Assembly (NCBI RefSeq): GCF_000024345.1 | Contig: NC_013729.1 | Location: 1,488,001 to 1,552,000, forward strand | Origin: Kribbella flavida DSM 17836 | GTDB lineage: Bacteria; Actinomycetota; Actinomycetes; Propionibacteriales; Kribbellaceae | DNA length: 64,000 nucleotides | Reading direction: 5' to 3' | Shown: in pieces, positions 25,681 to 37,977 of the stretch | Layout of the letters: each line of letters opens with the position of its first letter | Numbering within the stretch: position 1 is the stretch's first letter | The notes under the pieces: model-generated | Seen by the model: the letters and a program-made list of their open reading frames with translations, nothing else | What the model was told of the DNA's origin: nothing | Database searches by the model: none | Made by a program: the position numbers and the translations under genes

Positions 25681-26037
25681 CTACTTGATGCCCGCCTTGG
25701 CGTCGAGCAGCTGCAGCAGGTCGTGGGCGGCGAGTTCGACCGCCTTGTGGCGCCACTCGGAGGCGCGGTAGACGGACGCGATCAGCCCGGTCCGGTGGAT
25801 CCGGCGGAAGTCGCCGAAGACGAACGCGTACCGGGCCTTGGTCTCGTCGTTCGCGCCGTCGGTCAGGCCGAGGTGCCAGGCGGCGTACTCGTCCCAGCCG
25901 TGCCGGGCGAGGTACGCGTTCTGCGCCTCGGCGTCCGGCTGCACCTCGCCCCACTCGCTGTCCAGGACGTACTGCCGCCCCTCGATCAGCTTGCGTGCGT
26001 GCTCGACCGCCGCGGGGTTGACGCTGTACTTGGCCAT
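25681..26037 (-). CDS. Conserved-looking hypothetical protein
   Basis: 118 residues, compact, soluble, rich in aromatic and charged residues (YVLDSEWGEVQPDA, HGWDEYAAWHLGL, YAFVFGDFRRIHRTGL). No membrane segment or signal. I do not recognise a named family. It reads in the same direction as the accE/accD genes upstream and could be cotranscribed with them (gap of 26 bases). Confidence 0.7.
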   Translation of the reverse strand: MAKYSVNPAAVEHARKLIEGRQYVLDSEWGEVQPDAEAQNAYLARHGWDEYAAWHLGLTDGANDETKARYAFVFGDFRRIHRTGLIASVYRASEWRHKAVELAAHDLLQLLDAKAGIK

Positions 26038-26063
26038 ACCCCGATTCTGCCCGCGCCGGTGGT

Positions 26064-26297
26064 TTACGGGTGAGCGCTGGCGCGCCAGCGGCCCGGACCA
26101 GGGTGCAGGGGCCGCTGCCGGGTCCGCCAGTACGTCGCCCAGTCGCTCGCGCGGTCCGGGTCGGCGGACGCGGGGGGAGCGGCGGCGCGGGCGGAGACGA
26201 CGGCGACCAGGGCGGCCAGCTCCTCGGCGGAGGGGTCGCCCTTGACGACGCGCAGGATCGCAGTGCCGTCGTCGGAAGCTGCGGGGGTGTCGGTCAT
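26064..26297 (-). CDS. accE: Acyl-CoA carboxylase epsilon subunit
   Basis: 77 residues with the epsilon signature: ILRVVKGDPSAEELAALVAVV near the N terminus and a Trp-rich tail (SDWATYWRTRQRPLHPGPGRWRAS). Epsilon subunits are actinobacterial proteins that bind the carboxyltransferase and raise complex activity. It starts 13 bases after the accD stop, as usual. Confidence 0.88.
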   Translation of the reverse strand: MTDTPAASDDGTAILRVVKGDPSAEELAALVAVVSARAAAPPASADPDRASDWATYWRTRQRPLHPGPGRWRASAHP

Positions 26298-26310
26298 GGC
26301 GTGGCTCCCG

Positions 26311-27888
26311 TCAGAGGGGGATGTTGCCGTGCTTCTTCGGCGGCAGGGTGTCGCGCTTGGTGCGCAGCAGCCGCAGCGCCCGGACGATCTCGGCGCGGGT
26401 CTCGCTCGGCCGGATCACCGCGTCGATGTAGCCGCGCTCGGCCGCGACGTACGGGTTGGCCAGTGTGTCCTCGTACTCCGTGATTAGCTGCTGCCGGCGC
26501 GCCTCGACGTCGTCGGCCGCGGCGAGTTCCCGCCGGTGCAGGATGTTCACCGCACCCTGTGCGCCCATCACGGCGATCTGCGCGGTCGGCCAGGCGATGT
26601 TCATGTCGGCGCCGAGGTGCTTGCTGCCCATCACGTCGTACGCGCCGCCGTAGGCCTTGCGGGTGATCACGGTGATCATCGGCACGGTGGCCTCGGCGTA
26701 GGCGTAGATCAGCTTCGCGCCGCGCCGGATGATGCCGTTCCACTCCTGGTCGGTGCCCGGCAGGAAGCCCGGCACGTCGACGAAGGTCAGGATCGGCACG
26801 TTGAACGCGTCGCAGGTCCGGACGAACCGGGCCGCCTTCTCGGAGGCGTCGATGTCGAGCGTGCCGGCGAACTGCAGCGGCTGGTTCGCGACCACGCCGA
26901 CCGGGCGGCCCTCGACCCGGCCGAAGCCGACCACGATGTTCGGCGCGAACAGCGTCTGCACCTCGAGGAAGTCGCCGTCGTCGACGACCGCCTCGATCAC
27001 CGTGTGCATGTCGTACGGCTGGTTCGGAGAGTCCGGGATCAGCGTGTCCAGCGCCAGGTCGGTCTCCCCGGCGGTCAGGTCGGCGACCTCGTCGTAGGCC
27101 GGCGGGTCCTCCAGGTTGTTCTGTGGCAGGTGCGCGACCAGGGCCTTCACCCAGTCGATCGCGTCCTCCTCGTCGCTGCCCAGGTAGTGCGCGTTGCCGG
27201 ACCGGGTGTTGTGCGTCCGGGCGCCGCCGAGTTCCTCCTGGCTGACGTCCTCGCCGGTGACGGTCTTGATCACGTCCGGGCCGGTGATGAACATGTACGA
27301 CGACTCGTCCACCATCACGGTGAAGTCGGTGACCGCCGGGGAGTAGACCGCGCCGCCCGCGCACGGCCCCATGATCAGCGAGATCTGCGGGATCACCCCG
27401 GACGCGCGCACGTTGCGGCGGAAGATCTCGCCGTACAGGCCGAGCGAGACCACGCCCTCCTGGATCCGGGCGCCGCCGGAGTCGTTGATGCCGATCAGCG
27501 GGCAACCGATCTTCATCGCCAGGTCCATCACCTTGACGATCTTCTCGCCGAACACCTCGCCCAGGCTGCCGCCGAAGACGGTGAAGTCCTGCGCGAACAC
27601 GCACACCTGGCGGCCGTCGATGGTGCCGAAGCCGGTCACCACGCCGTCGCCGTACGGGCGGTTCGCGTCCAGGCCGAAGGCGGTGGACCGGTGCCGGGCG
27701 AACTCGTCCAGCTCCGAGAAGGACCCCTCGTCCAGCAGCAGCGCGATCCGCTCCCGCGCGGTCTTCTTGCCCCGCGCGTGCTGCTTGTCCACCGCGCGCT
27801 CCGACCCCGCGTGCACGGCCTCGTCGAGCCGGTGCTCCAGGTCCGCGAGCTTCCCGGCGGTGGTGTGGATGTTCACGGTCTCTCCCAT
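26311..27888 (-). CDS. accD: Propionyl/acetyl-CoA carboxylase beta subunit (AccD5/PccB type)
   Basis: 525 residues, the full carboxyltransferase with both crotonase halves; oxyanion regions [11 protein letters not shown] (~160-170) and [14 protein letters not shown] (~395-408). The strong similarity to the AccD5/PccB class ([13 protein letters not shown] start, [10 protein letters not shown] end) implies propionyl-CoA carboxylation to methylmalonyl-CoA. ATG 27888 is chosen: a TAGGCT box on the minus strand (27902-27897) lies eight bases upstream, so it is probably leaderless; ATG 27918 and GTG 27876 are alternatives. accE follows directly. Confidence 0.92.
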   Translation of the reverse strand: MGETVNIHTTAGKLADLEHRLDEAVHAGSERAVDKQHARGKKTARERIALLLDEGSFSELDEFARHRSTAFGLDANRPYGDGVVTGFGTIDGRQVCVFAQDFTVFGGSLGEVFGEKIVKVMDLAMKIGCPLIGINDSGGARIQEGVVSLGLYGEIFRRNVRASGVIPQISLIMGPCAGGAVYSPAVTDFTVMVDESSYMFITGPDVIKTVTGEDVSQEELGGARTHNTRSGNAHYLGSDEEDAIDWVKALVAHLPQNNLEDPPAYDEVADLTAGETDLALDTLIPDSPNQPYDMHTVIEAVVDDGDFLEVQTLFAPNIVVGFGRVEGRPVGVVANQPLQFAGTLDIDASEKAARFVRTCDAFNVPILTFVDVPGFLPGTDQEWNGIIRRGAKLIYAYAEATVPMITVITRKAYGGAYDVMGSKHLGADMNIAWPTAQIAVMGAQGAVNILHRRELAAADDVEARRQQLITEYEDTLANPYVAAERGYIDAVIRPSETRAEIVRALRLLRTKRDTLPPKKHGNIPL

Positions 27889-27998
27889 AAGCGGGCAGCC
27901 TAACTTCCCAGTAGCCATCCTGTGCTGTGACCTCCACCGCAGCCTGTCGCGACCCCGTCGTCCGGCCCGGCGGCCGGGCGAGGTGGGACGATGGGCCG

Positions 27999-28415
27999 GT
28001 GGAGTACGACGAGTTCGACGCCGAGCGGATGCGGGTCGTGCGAGCGTGGGGGCGGGAGATCACCGACCCCGAGGTGCTCGCGGCCGAAGTGGAGCGGCTC
28101 CGGGAACTGGCCTCGACGGTGCACGGCGAGCGGGACCGGGCTCGCGCCGGCCGGCACCTGGTGGCGCTGGACCAGCTGGTCGAGGAGGCCCGGAACCCGG
28201 TCGACGAGGCGCTCGTCCGGGCTTCCGACGTCATGCAGCGCGCGGCCGACCCGAGCGGTACGCCGGCCGAGCGGCGGGCGCGGGCCGAGGCCGGCCTGGC
28301 CGAGATCGGCCGGATCGCGGACGAGGCGTCGTCGGTCGGCGTACGCGACGCCGTGCTGGACCTGAACGAGACCCTGGCCGAGATCCTGGACATGCTCGAG
28401 GACGGGCAGGTCTGA
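27999..28415 (+). CDS. Hypothetical helical protein
   Basis: 138 residues, almost all charged amphipathic helix ([26 protein letters not shown]... and [15 protein letters not shown]), likely a helical hairpin or coiled coil; no membrane segment. No family recognised. It precedes the HExxH protein gene by one base, so the two are probably made together. GTG 27999 is chosen because it follows the promoter-like gap and starts the acidic first helix; an upstream GTG is possible. Confidence 0.7.
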   Translation: MEYDEFDAERMRVVRAWGREITDPEVLAAEVERLRELASTVHGERDRARAGRHLVALDQLVEEARNPVDEALVRASDVMQRAADPSGTPAERRARAEAGLAEIGRIADEASSVGVRDAVLDLNETLAEILDMLEDGQV

Positions 28416-28416
28416 G

Positions 28417-29520
28417 ATGGCCGGCCGTCATCCCGCGAGCGAGGTGCCGGATGTCGGTGACGGTCTGTGGGAGCGGATCCAGGACGCCGTGCTGGCCGAG
28501 TCCGGCGCGGCCAAGACGCTGTGGAACGGGCAACTGCACTACACCGACCCGAATCAACGGGTGCGCGGCAGTGCGGCCGCTGACGGCACCGTGCGGCTCA
28601 GCCGCGAGCTGGTGGTGCGTCCGCTGCAGGAGATGTACGAGCAGCAAGGCCGGCCGAACAACCGTGAGCAGCTGATTGCCTGGCGGAACGCGGTGAAGAC
28701 GGTCGCGCACGAGTTCAGCCACCTGGCGGCCGAGCCGGGTTTCGAGCACGTCGACCGGGCGCTCGGCATGCGCCGGCCGGAGTTCACTCCGATCGAGGAG
28801 GGCACCACGGAGGCGTGGAGCCAGGCTCGGCTGGATCGGGTGATCGACCGGGTGCTGCCGCCCGAATTCGCCGCCCAGCTCAAGTCGGTGCGTGGGGTGG
28901 AGTCGTATCCGGCTTGGGCTCCGGCGGCCCGGGCGTTCGCGCAGAGCGTCGGCGCGGAGATCGGGCTGGACTACCGCGAGGTGCTGGACCAGCTGAACCG
29001 CGCGGGCCGGACCGGGAAAGGGCAGGTTGCGGCCGATCTGCTCTTCGATGCCTCAGAACTGCCCTCGCTGGTTCCGACCGACGCGCAGGCGGCGGTCCGG
29101 GCGGAGATCCGGGCCGCCATCGACCAGGGCTTCGCCGACCTGCTGCCGCTGCGCGACGACCGCTCGGCCGATCTCCGAACCACCTCGGGCCAGCGCGGCA
29201 CGGAGATCGCCCACGCCGCCGCTCAGGCCGTCCGTCGCGCCGAACGCCGTTTCCAGCCGCCCGCGGCCGGTGAGCGCGTGGTGGACCGCTCGCAGGTCCG
29301 CCTGGAGATCATCTCCAGCCCCAGCCGCGCAGAGCGGAGCGGTACCGCGGGAGACCGCCCGGCCGCCACCCCGAGCGAAGGCGAACTCGCTGCCCTCCGC
29401 GCCCTTCTGCAGTCCCAATCTCCGCCTTCCCGGCTCCCGGCGGCGGATCCGGCGCAGACCCGACCCCGGGCCACCCACACCACCTCGCGCCCCAACGACA
29501 ACCGCCCGCGCAACCGCTGA
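28417..29520 (+). CDS. Putative zincin (HExxH) protein of unknown family
   Basis: 367 residues. A gluzincin-like pattern is visible: HEFSH at residues ~104-108 and EEGTTEAW about 26 residues later, which could provide the third ligand. The region around it (LHYTDPNQRV, GTVRLSRELV) is folded, while the last ~110 residues are Ala/Arg/Pro/Ser-rich and probably disordered. No signal peptide, so presumably cytoplasmic or exported by another path. Coupled to the helical protein upstream. Active-site assignment is by pattern only. Confidence 0.7.
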   Translation: MAGRHPASEVPDVGDGLWERIQDAVLAESGAAKTLWNGQLHYTDPNQRVRGSAAADGTVRLSRELVVRPLQEMYEQQGRPNNREQLIAWRNAVKTVAHEFSHLAAEPGFEHVDRALGMRRPEFTPIEEGTTEAWSQARLDRVIDRVLPPEFAAQLKSVRGVESYPAWAPAARAFAQSVGAEIGLDYREVLDQLNRAGRTGKGQVAADLLFDASELPSLVPTDAQAAVRAEIRAAIDQGFADLLPLRDDRSADLRTTSGQRGTEIAHAAAQAVRRAERRFQPPAAGERVVDRSQVRLEIISSPSRAERSGTAGDRPAATPSEGELAALRALLQSQSPPSRLPAADPAQTRPRATHTTSRPNDNRPRNR

Positions 29521-29709
29521 CCGTCGTACGCCCTCAGGGCCGGCGGCGAAGAGTTTGGGGAGGCGGGCGGCGGCTTCGGCGCCGGCTGAGCGCCGGACCC
29601 GGACGGTTCGGGCGCTTACTGTCCGGTCACCGGAACGGACCGTCACGATGGTTGCTCACTGGCCGGACCATGAGGCGAGAGAGCGCGGCCACGGATAGGG
29701 TGGGCGAAC

Positions 29710-32348
<2,639 letters not shown>

Positions 32349-32349
<1 letters not shown>

Positions 32350-33158
32350 TGTTCGGCGATCTGGAGCGCCCGCCGCTGGACGAGAAGTTCCTGCGCGGGC
32401 GCCTGGTCCGACCGGGTTCGCTGTGGACGCAGGTCGACGTACTGACCGAGACACCGTCGACCAACGCGGTCGTAGCCGCTGCTGCCGCCTCTGGTGCCCC
32501 GGAGGGCCTGGTGGTGACAGCGGAGTACCAGTCGTCCGGCCGTGGCCGGCTGGGGCGGACGTGGACGACTCCGCCGCGATCAGCACTGCTCACGTCGGTC
32601 CTGCTGCGCCCGGCGACGGTTCCCGCGGTCCGCTGGCCGTGGCTGGGCCTGCTCGTACCGCTCGCGGTCGCCTCCGCCGTACGCCGGGTGGCCGAGATCC
32701 CGGCGCAGGTGAAGTGGCCCAACGACGTCCTGGTGGAGGATCGCAAGCTGGCCGGCATCCTGCTGGAGCGGGTCGACGGGCCGGCCGTGATCGTCGGCAT
32801 GGGACTGAACGTCACGTTGCGAGCGGACGAGCGCCCGCACGCCGCGGCGACCTCGCTGGCGCTGGAAGGTGCGGCGACCACGGACCGGGCGACGGTGCTG
32901 GCCGCCACGCTCCGGGAGCTGGCGACCCGCTACCAGGAGTGGGTGGACGCGGACGGCGATCCGGCGGTGGTTCTGCCCGACTACCAGGAGCTGTCGGCAA
33001 CGTTCGGCCGGCGCGTCCGGGTCGAGCTGCCGGACGGCCGGTTCCTGGAGGGCACGGCGTCCGGGCTCGACACCGACGGCCGCCTGGTGCTCGACACCGC
33101 CGACGGCCCGCGTCCGCTGGCCGCCGGCGACGTCACGCACCTGCGCGTCAGTGAGTGA
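32349..33158 (+). CDS. birA: Biotin-[acetyl-CoA carboxylase] ligase
   Basis: 269 residues without an N-terminal DNA-binding domain (class I). Biotinyl-AMP loop GRGRLGRTW (~66-74), KWPNDVLV (~120) and the C-terminal SH3-like cap are present. It attaches biotin to the carrier domain of acyl-CoA carboxylases, fitting the nearby accD/accE genes. ATG 32349 overlaps the ppc stop as TGATG. The 3' end overlaps the convergent small-subunit gene by 11 bases. Confidence 0.93.
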
Positions 33159-33255
33159 AGAGCTTGACCGCGGTCATCAGCGTCTGGATGACGCCGTAGC
33201 CGAGCAGGACCGCGACGAGCAGCCAGGAGACGACGAGTCGAGGGGTCTGGTTCAT
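33148..33255 (-). CDS. MFS transporter small subunit (35 residues)
   Basis: A 35-codon gene starting MNQTPRLVVSW and consisting of one membrane segment (LLVAVLLGYGVIQTLMTAV) with a short tail. It overlaps the stop of the OFA-type transporter gene by four bases (ATGA on the minus strand). Single-helix small subunits like this follow OFA transporters in other bacteria; I recognise the arrangement rather than an exact family member. It probably stabilises the transporter. Confidence 0.78.
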   Translation of the reverse strand: MNQTPRLVVSWLLVAVLLGYGVIQTLMTAVKLFTH

Positions 33256-34649
33256 CGGGTCGCCTCCGCGGTCTCGGTGCTGGTCTTCTCGTGGAACCGC
33301 TCGGCCACCGGCCGGATCAGCAGGTTGGCGACGAAGCCGACCGCCAGCACCCCGACCATGGTGAACAGCGCCGGCCGGTAGGCTCCCGCGGTCAGCGTGC
33401 CCGGTTTGCCCTCCCGGTCCAGGAAGCCGTTGATGATCAGCGGCCCGGTCACCCCAGCAACCGACCAGGCGGTCAGCAGCCGGCCATGGATCGCGCCGAC
33501 CTGGTAGGTCCCGAACAGGTCCCGCAGGTACGCCGGCACGGTGGCGAAACCGCCGCCGTAGAAGGACAGGATGACCGCGGCCAGCAGCACGAAGACCGCC
33601 GTACTGGTGTGCCCGACGGTGGCCAGCAGGGCGTAGGCGACGATGCCGACCCCGAGGTACAGCGCGTAGATCGGCTTGCGGCCGATGACGTCCGAGGTGG
33701 TCGACCAGGCGAATCGGCCGGCCATGTTGAAGATCGACAGCAGCCCGACGAAGCCGGCCGCTGCGGCGACCGCGACCGAGGACTTGCCGTCACCGCCGCG
33801 GAAGAAGTCCTGGATCATCGGGCTGGCCTGCTCGAGAATGCCGATGCCCGCGGTCACGTTGCAGAGCAGGACCACCCACAGGCACCAGAACTGCGGAGTC
33901 TTGATCGCGTTCGCGGCGGAGACGCTGGCGGTGGTGACGAGCGATTTCTGCCGAACCGCCGACGGGTCGAAACCGTCCGGCTTCCAGCCCTCGGCGGGGA
34001 CCCTGATGGTGAACACGCCGAACATCATGATCACGAAGTAGCCGATGCCCAGGGTGAGGAACAGCGCGACCAGCGCGCCGCCGCCGGCGACCGAGGCCGA
34101 GTTGCCCGGGTCGTAGCTGTCGTCGTACAGGCTGAGCAGTTGGCGCGACAGCGGGCTGGCGACCAGCGCGCCGCCGCCGAAACCCATGATCGCGAGCCCG
34201 GTGGCCAGGCCCGGGCGGTCCGGGAACCACTTGATCAGCGTGGACACCGGCGAGATGTAGCCGATGCCGAGGCCGATGCCGCCGATCACGCCGTAGCCGA
34301 GATAGACGATCCAGAGCTGGCCGGTACCGATGCCGAGGGCACCGACCAGGAAGCCGGCGGCCCAGAAGCAGGCGGAGACGAACATGGCCTTGCGCGGCCC
34401 GTTGCGCTCGACCCAGGTGCCGCCGACCGCGGCCGACAGCCCGAGCATCACGATCGCGATGCTGAACACCACGCCGATCGCGGTCTGGCCGGTGCCGAAG
34501 TGCTGCACCAGCGACGTCTTGTAGACCGAGGTCGCGTAGGCCTGGCCGATGCACAGGTGCACGGCCAGGGCGGCCGGCGGGATCAGCCAGCGGCTGTAGC
34601 CCGCGGGTGCGACCGTGTGCTCCCGATCGAGAACCGACAAGATGCCCAT
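33252..34649 (-). CDS. OFA-family MFS transporter (oxalate/formate antiporter type)
   Basis: 465 residues with 12 membrane segments plus a long central loop. OFA features: an N-terminal GYSRWLIPPAALAVHLCIGQAY, the segment GGIGLGIGYISPVSTLIKWFPDRPGLATG and the second-half TSDVIGRKPIYALY motif. Relatives carry oxalate/formate or other monocarboxylates, so the substrate is uncertain. ATG 34649 has GGAG just upstream; a 7-bp hairpin (34688-34708) sits in the leader region. The small subunit gene follows. Confidence 0.85.
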   Translation of the reverse strand: MGILSVLDREHTVAPAGYSRWLIPPAALAVHLCIGQAYATSVYKTSLVQHFGTGQTAIGVVFSIAIVMLGLSAAVGGTWVERNGPRKAMFVSACFWAAGFLVGALGIGTGQLWIVYLGYGVIGGIGLGIGYISPVSTLIKWFPDRPGLATGLAIMGFGGGALVASPLSRQLLSLYDDSYDPGNSASVAGGGALVALFLTLGIGYFVIMMFGVFTIRVPAEGWKPDGFDPSAVRQKSLVTTASVSAANAIKTPQFWCLWVVLLCNVTAGIGILEQASPMIQDFFRGGDGKSSVAVAAAAGFVGLLSIFNMAGRFAWSTTSDVIGRKPIYALYLGVGIVAYALLATVGHTSTAVFVLLAAVILSFYGGGFATVPAYLRDLFGTYQVGAIHGRLLTAWSVAGVTGPLIINGFLDREGKPGTLTAGAYRPALFTMVGVLAVGFVANLLIRPVAERFHEKTSTETAEATR

Positions 34650-34687
34650 CACGACTCCTTCAGTAGTCGCCCCCAGGTGGCGGACCC

Positions 34688-34708
34688 CCTCGGGCATCCT
34701 TCCCGAGG
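34688..34708. promoter_or_regulatory. Hairpin in the 135-base divergent gap
   Basis: CCTCGGG (34688-34694) and CCCGAGG (34702-34708) form a perfect 7-bp stem with a 7-base loop between the OFA transporter and the PH-domain gene. It may lie in the transporter leader or act as an operator; nothing further supports either. Confidence 0.35.
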
Positions 34709-34784
34709 TGTCCGCACTTTGTGAAGTCTTCAACCATCGTGTCGGGCGGCGACAACGCACCCCCGGAACTGTGAGACTGGAGCC

Positions 34785-35411
34785 ATGGCGATCTCGGCGA
34801 AGTTGTTGGGTGAGGACGAGTACGTCGTCGTCAGCACCCGGACGCACTGGAAGGCACTGATCTTCCCGGTCTTCCTGCTTCTGGTGGTGGCGGCCGGCGG
34901 CGGATTCCTGGCCGCGATCGTGCCGGACGGCGGCCTGCAGACACCCGCCCGGCTTGCGATCGGCGTGATCGGCCTGCTGGTGCTGGCGGTGTTCGGCGCC
35001 AAACCGTTCCTGAACTGGTTCTTCTCCAGTTACACGCTGACCAACCGGCGGCTGATCACCCGGCACGGCATCCTGACCCGGACCGGTCGCGACATCCCGC
35101 TGATGCGGATCAACGACGTCTCCTACGAACACGGGCTGATCGACCGAATGCTCGGCTGCGGCACGCTGCAGATCCAGTCGGCCAGCGAGGGCGGTCACGT
35201 GGTGCTGCCCGACGTGCCGAACGTCGAGCAGATGCACCTGAAGATGTCCGACCTGCTCTTCGGCGGTCCGGACGGCAAGCCCGGCGACGGCTACCTCGAC
35301 GACGAGACGCCGCCGGCCCACCAGCGCGTCCGCCCGGCGACCGAGCGACGCCCGGCCGTCGAGCCGGACGCGGAGACGCTGTTCAGCTCCGAGGACCCCG
35401 ACCGCCGCTGA
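34785..35411 (+). CDS. PH-domain membrane protein (YdbS-like, bPH_2)
   Basis: 208 residues: two membrane segments (~24-47 and ~56-75), then a bacterial PH domain (YTLTNRRLITRHGILTRTGRDIPLMRINDVSYEHG, typical bPH_2 pattern; shown in part) and an acidic disordered tail. Its position between birA and gtrA/purK matches a conserved actinobacterial order. Function unknown; such proteins bind or organise membrane components. Confidence 0.85.
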   Translation: MAISAKLLGEDEYVVVSTRTHWKALIFPVFLLLVVAAGGGFLAAIVPDGGLQTPARLAIGVIGLLVLAVFGAKPFLNWFFSSYTLTNRRLITRHGILTRTGRDIPLMRINDVSYEHGLIDRMLGCGTLQIQSASEGGHVVLPDVPNVEQMHLKMSDLLFGGPDGKPGDGYLDDETPPAHQRVRPATERRPAVEPDAETLFSSEDPDRR

Positions 35412-35428
35412 GCTGCACCCCGAACAGA

Positions 35429-35464
35429 CCGAAGGCCGAAACAGTTTCCTGTTCCGGCCTTCGG
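35429..35464. terminator. Bidirectional terminator
   Basis: CCGAAGGCCGAAACAG (35429-35444) pairs with CTGTTCCGGCCTTCGG (35449-35464), a 16-bp stem with one mismatch and a TTTC loop. It lies between the convergent PH-domain (stop 35411) and GtrA (stop 35484) genes. Confidence 0.82.
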
Positions 35465-35483
35465 ACGTCGTCGGGGCGTGCGG

Positions 35484-36050
35484 TCAGCGCACCGCCGGCA
35501 GGTCGCCGGTGGACTCGGCGTCCAGCTCGGCGGGGGAGTGCGGGGCCTTGCCCTGCTGCTCGGCCTCCTCGAGCTCGATCTCCGCGCGGAAGACCCACTT
35601 GCGGTAGGACCAGAACCGGAACAGCGTGCCCAGCCCCAGGCCGATCACGTTCGCCGAGATGTTGTCGGCCAGCGCGGTGTGCAGGTCGAGCACGTACCGC
35701 GAGAAACCGAGGCAGGCGGCCGCGATCAGCAGGCCGATGCCGTTCAGCACGAAGAACAGCACGTACTCGCGGTGCAGGCCGGAACGCTCCCGGTGCCGCC
35801 AGGTCCAGTGCCGGTTGCCCAGGTACGTCGCCACCGTCGCGATCGACACCGAGATGAACTTCGCGGTCACCGGCTTGTCGTGCAGCATGCCGTCACCGTG
35901 CGTGCCGAAGACCACCAGCGGGTTGTCGAACACCAGCCAGTTGTAGATCGGCAGGTCGACGACCATGCCGAGCAGACCGACCAGCCCGAACTTGGCCACT
36001 TCGTGCACCAGGTGCTCGACCTGGCGGTACAGCGTGGTGACGATCTTCAA
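35484..36050 (-). CDS. GtrA-family membrane protein
   Basis: 188 residues with four membrane segments; the GtrA signature is visible in KFGLVGLLGMVVDLPIYN (~21-38), then TYLGNRHWTWRHR and the fourth segment ending FRFWSYRKWVF. GtrA proteins are thought to move polyprenyl-linked sugars or support wall polysaccharide synthesis. The frame begins at a TTG (36050); no in-frame ATG/GTG precedes it. Confidence 0.83.
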   Translation of the reverse strand: MKIVTTLYRQVEHLVHEVAKFGLVGLLGMVVDLPIYNWLVFDNPLVVFGTHGDGMLHDKPVTAKFISVSIATVATYLGNRHWTWRHRERSGLHREYVLFFVLNGIGLLIAAACLGFSRYVLDLHTALADNISANVIGLGLGTLFRFWSYRKWVFRAEIELEEAEQQGKAPHSPAELDAESTGDLPAVR

Positions 36051-36165
36051 CGGACCAGTGGACTCTCTGTGAACGACGACAGTGAACGACGACCGGTGAG
36101 GGCAGTCTTCACGGTACCCGCCGGGGGGTCACACACGAAAATCCCCGCGAGCCCGACCGGCGGCG

Positions 36166-36198
36166 GCCCACCCGGGTGCTGTCAGCGCCCGGGTGGGC
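36166..36198. promoter_or_regulatory. Perfect 11-bp inverted repeat at the purK promoter
   Basis: GCCCACCCGGG (36166-36176) and CCCGGGTGGGC (36188-36198) are perfect complements with an 11-base loop. The right arm ends seven bases before a TACGCT -10 box (36205-36210), so the repeat covers the -35 area and could be an operator. TACGCT is six bases before GTG 36217, consistent with leaderless purK mRNA. Confidence 0.5.
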
Positions 36199-36216
36199 GG
36201 GCACTACGCTCAGATC

Positions 36217-37389
36217 GTGAAGTTCGAGCGCAAGGACCTCCCGGTCGGCACCCCCGTGGTGGGCATGATCGGCGGCGGTCAGCTGGCCAGGATGACGCAG
36301 GAAGCCGCGATCGCGCTGGGCATCCAGCTCCGGGTACTCGCCGAGGGACCGACGGTGTCCGCGGCGCAGGCGGTCGCCGACGCGCCGGTGGGCGACTACC
36401 GCGACCCGGCGACGGTCCGGGCCTTCGCCGCCGAGGCCGACGTGGTCACCTTCGACCACGAGCACGTGCCCACCGAGCTGCTCCGCGAGCTGGAGGCCGC
36501 CGGCGTCGCCGTCCGGCCGGGCCCGGACGCGCTCGTGCACGCTCAGGACAAGGCGGTGATGCGGCAGCGGCTGGACACCATCGACGCGCCGTCGCCGGCC
36601 CACCAGGTGGTCGCCGGCCGGGAGGACGTCGCCGACTTCGCCAAGCGCACCGGCGGCTTCCCGATCATCCTGAAGACCACCCGCGGCGGGTACGACGGCA
36701 AGGGCGTCTGGGTGGTCGACGGTCCGGACGACCCCACGGTGGCCCAGGCCTTCGCCGCAGGCGTGCCGATCCTGGCCGAGGAGAAGGTCGACTTCGTCCG
36801 CGAGCTGTCCGCCGTGGTCGCGCGCAGCCCGCACGGCCAGGCGGTCGCCTATCCGATCGTCGAGTCGGTCCAGCGGGACGGCATCTGCGTCGAGGTGACC
36901 GCGCCCGCGCCCGGGCTCGCGCCGGAGCGGGCGGCGCAGGCCCAGCAGACCGCGCTGCGGATCGCCGGCGAGCTGGGCGTGGTCGGAGTTCTGGCCGTCG
37001 AGATGTTCGAGGCCCGGGACGGCCGGCTGCTGGTCAACGAGCTGGCGATGCGGCCGCACAACACCGGCCACTGGTCGATCGAGGGTGCCGTCACCAGCCA
37101 GTTCGAGAACCACCTGCGCGCGGTCCTGGACCTGCCGCTGGGATCGCCGGCCGCGCGGGCGCCGTACACGGTGATGGTGAACGTGCTCGGCGGTGACGTC
37201 GCGGACATGCACCGCGGGCTGCTGCACTGCCTGGCCCGTGATCCCGGGCTGCGGGTGCACTTCTACGGCAAGTCGGTGAAGCCGGGCCGCAAGGTCGGCC
37301 ACGTGACCGCCTACGGCGACGACCTCGAGCAGGTCCGCGAGCGCGCGCGGCACGCGGCGGCGTACCTGACCGGCACCATCGACGAGTAG
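36217..37389 (+). CDS. purK: 5-(carboxyamino)imidazole ribonucleotide synthase
   Basis: 390 residues of the ATP-grasp family: [12 protein letters not shown] at the N terminus (~12-23), [16 protein letters not shown] loop (~152) and [19 protein letters not shown] near residue 270, a PurK hallmark given here in shortened sense. Makes N5-CAIR from AIR, bicarbonate and ATP in purine synthesis. GTG 36217 is chosen because of the TACGCT box six bases upstream. purE follows ten bases later. Confidence 0.94.
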   Translation: MKFERKDLPVGTPVVGMIGGGQLARMTQEAAIALGIQLRVLAEGPTVSAAQAVADAPVGDYRDPATVRAFAAEADVVTFDHEHVPTELLRELEAAGVAVRPGPDALVHAQDKAVMRQRLDTIDAPSPAHQVVAGREDVADFAKRTGGFPIILKTTRGGYDGKGVWVVDGPDDPTVAQAFAAGVPILAEEKVDFVRELSAVVARSPHGQAVAYPIVESVQRDGICVEVTAPAPGLAPERAAQAQQTALRIAGELGVVGVLAVEMFEARDGRLLVNELAMRPHNTGHWSIEGAVTSQFENHLRAVLDLPLGSPAARAPYTVMVNVLGGDVADMHRGLLHCLARDPGLRVHFYGKSVKPGRKVGHVTAYGDDLEQVRERARHAAAYLTGTIDE

Positions 37390-37399
37390 GGGGCTGACC

Positions 37400-37903
37400 A
37401 TGACCGTGGGCATCGTGATGGGGTCGGACTCCGACTGGCCGGTGATGAAGGCGGCGGCGGAGGTCTGCGTCGAGTTCGGCGTGCCGTTCGAGGCGGACGT
37501 GATCTCCGCGCACCGGATGCCGGTGGAGATGATCGACTACGGCCGGAGCGCGCACGAGCGCGGGCTCAAGGTGCTGATCGCCGGCGCCGGTGGGGCCGCG
37601 CACCTGCCGGGCATGCTGGCCGCGGTCACGCCGCTGCCGGTGATCGGGGTGCCGGTGCCGCTGAAGTACCTGGACGGGATGGACTCACTGCTGTCGATCG
37701 TGCAGATGCCGGCCGGCGTACCGGTGGCCACGGTGTCGATCGGCAACGCCCGCAATGCCGGCCTGCTCGCGGTCCGGATCCTCGCCGCGCACGACCCGAA
37801 GCTGCTCGAGCAGATGACCACTTTCCAGGAGTCGCTGGCCGACCTGGCCCGGGCCAAAGGCGGTACGGTGCGTGACGGCGCGGAAGAGCTGCGTCAAGAC
37901 TGA
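37400..37903 (+). CDS. purE: N5-CAIR mutase
   Basis: 167 residues of class I Pur[13 protein letters not shown] substrate loop, the catalytic-site SAHRMP (~35-40) and [11 protein letters not shown] (~58-68). Converts N5-CAIR to CAIR, the step after PurK. Start ATG 37400 has GGGG-type purines upstream and follows purK by ten bases. Confidence 0.95.
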   Translation: MTVGIVMGSDSDWPVMKAAAEVCVEFGVPFEADVISAHRMPVEMIDYGRSAHERGLKVLIAGAGGAAHLPGMLAAVTPLPVIGVPVPLKYLDGMDSLLSIVQMPAGVPVATVSIGNARNAGLLAVRILAAHDPKLLEQMTTFQESLADLARAKGGTVRDGAEELRQD

Positions 37904-37977
37904 GCCGTGACGGTTTTCCACAACTCCGCTGCGGGTAGCCGTGTGATCCCAACCAACGTCGTCTAAGGTCGTCGATC

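Noticed and set aside
28294..28393. Possible extension of the accD gene upstream into 28393
   Set aside because: The extended translation is Ser/Arg low complexity and would run antisense to the helical protein gene; a leaderless start at 27888 fits better.
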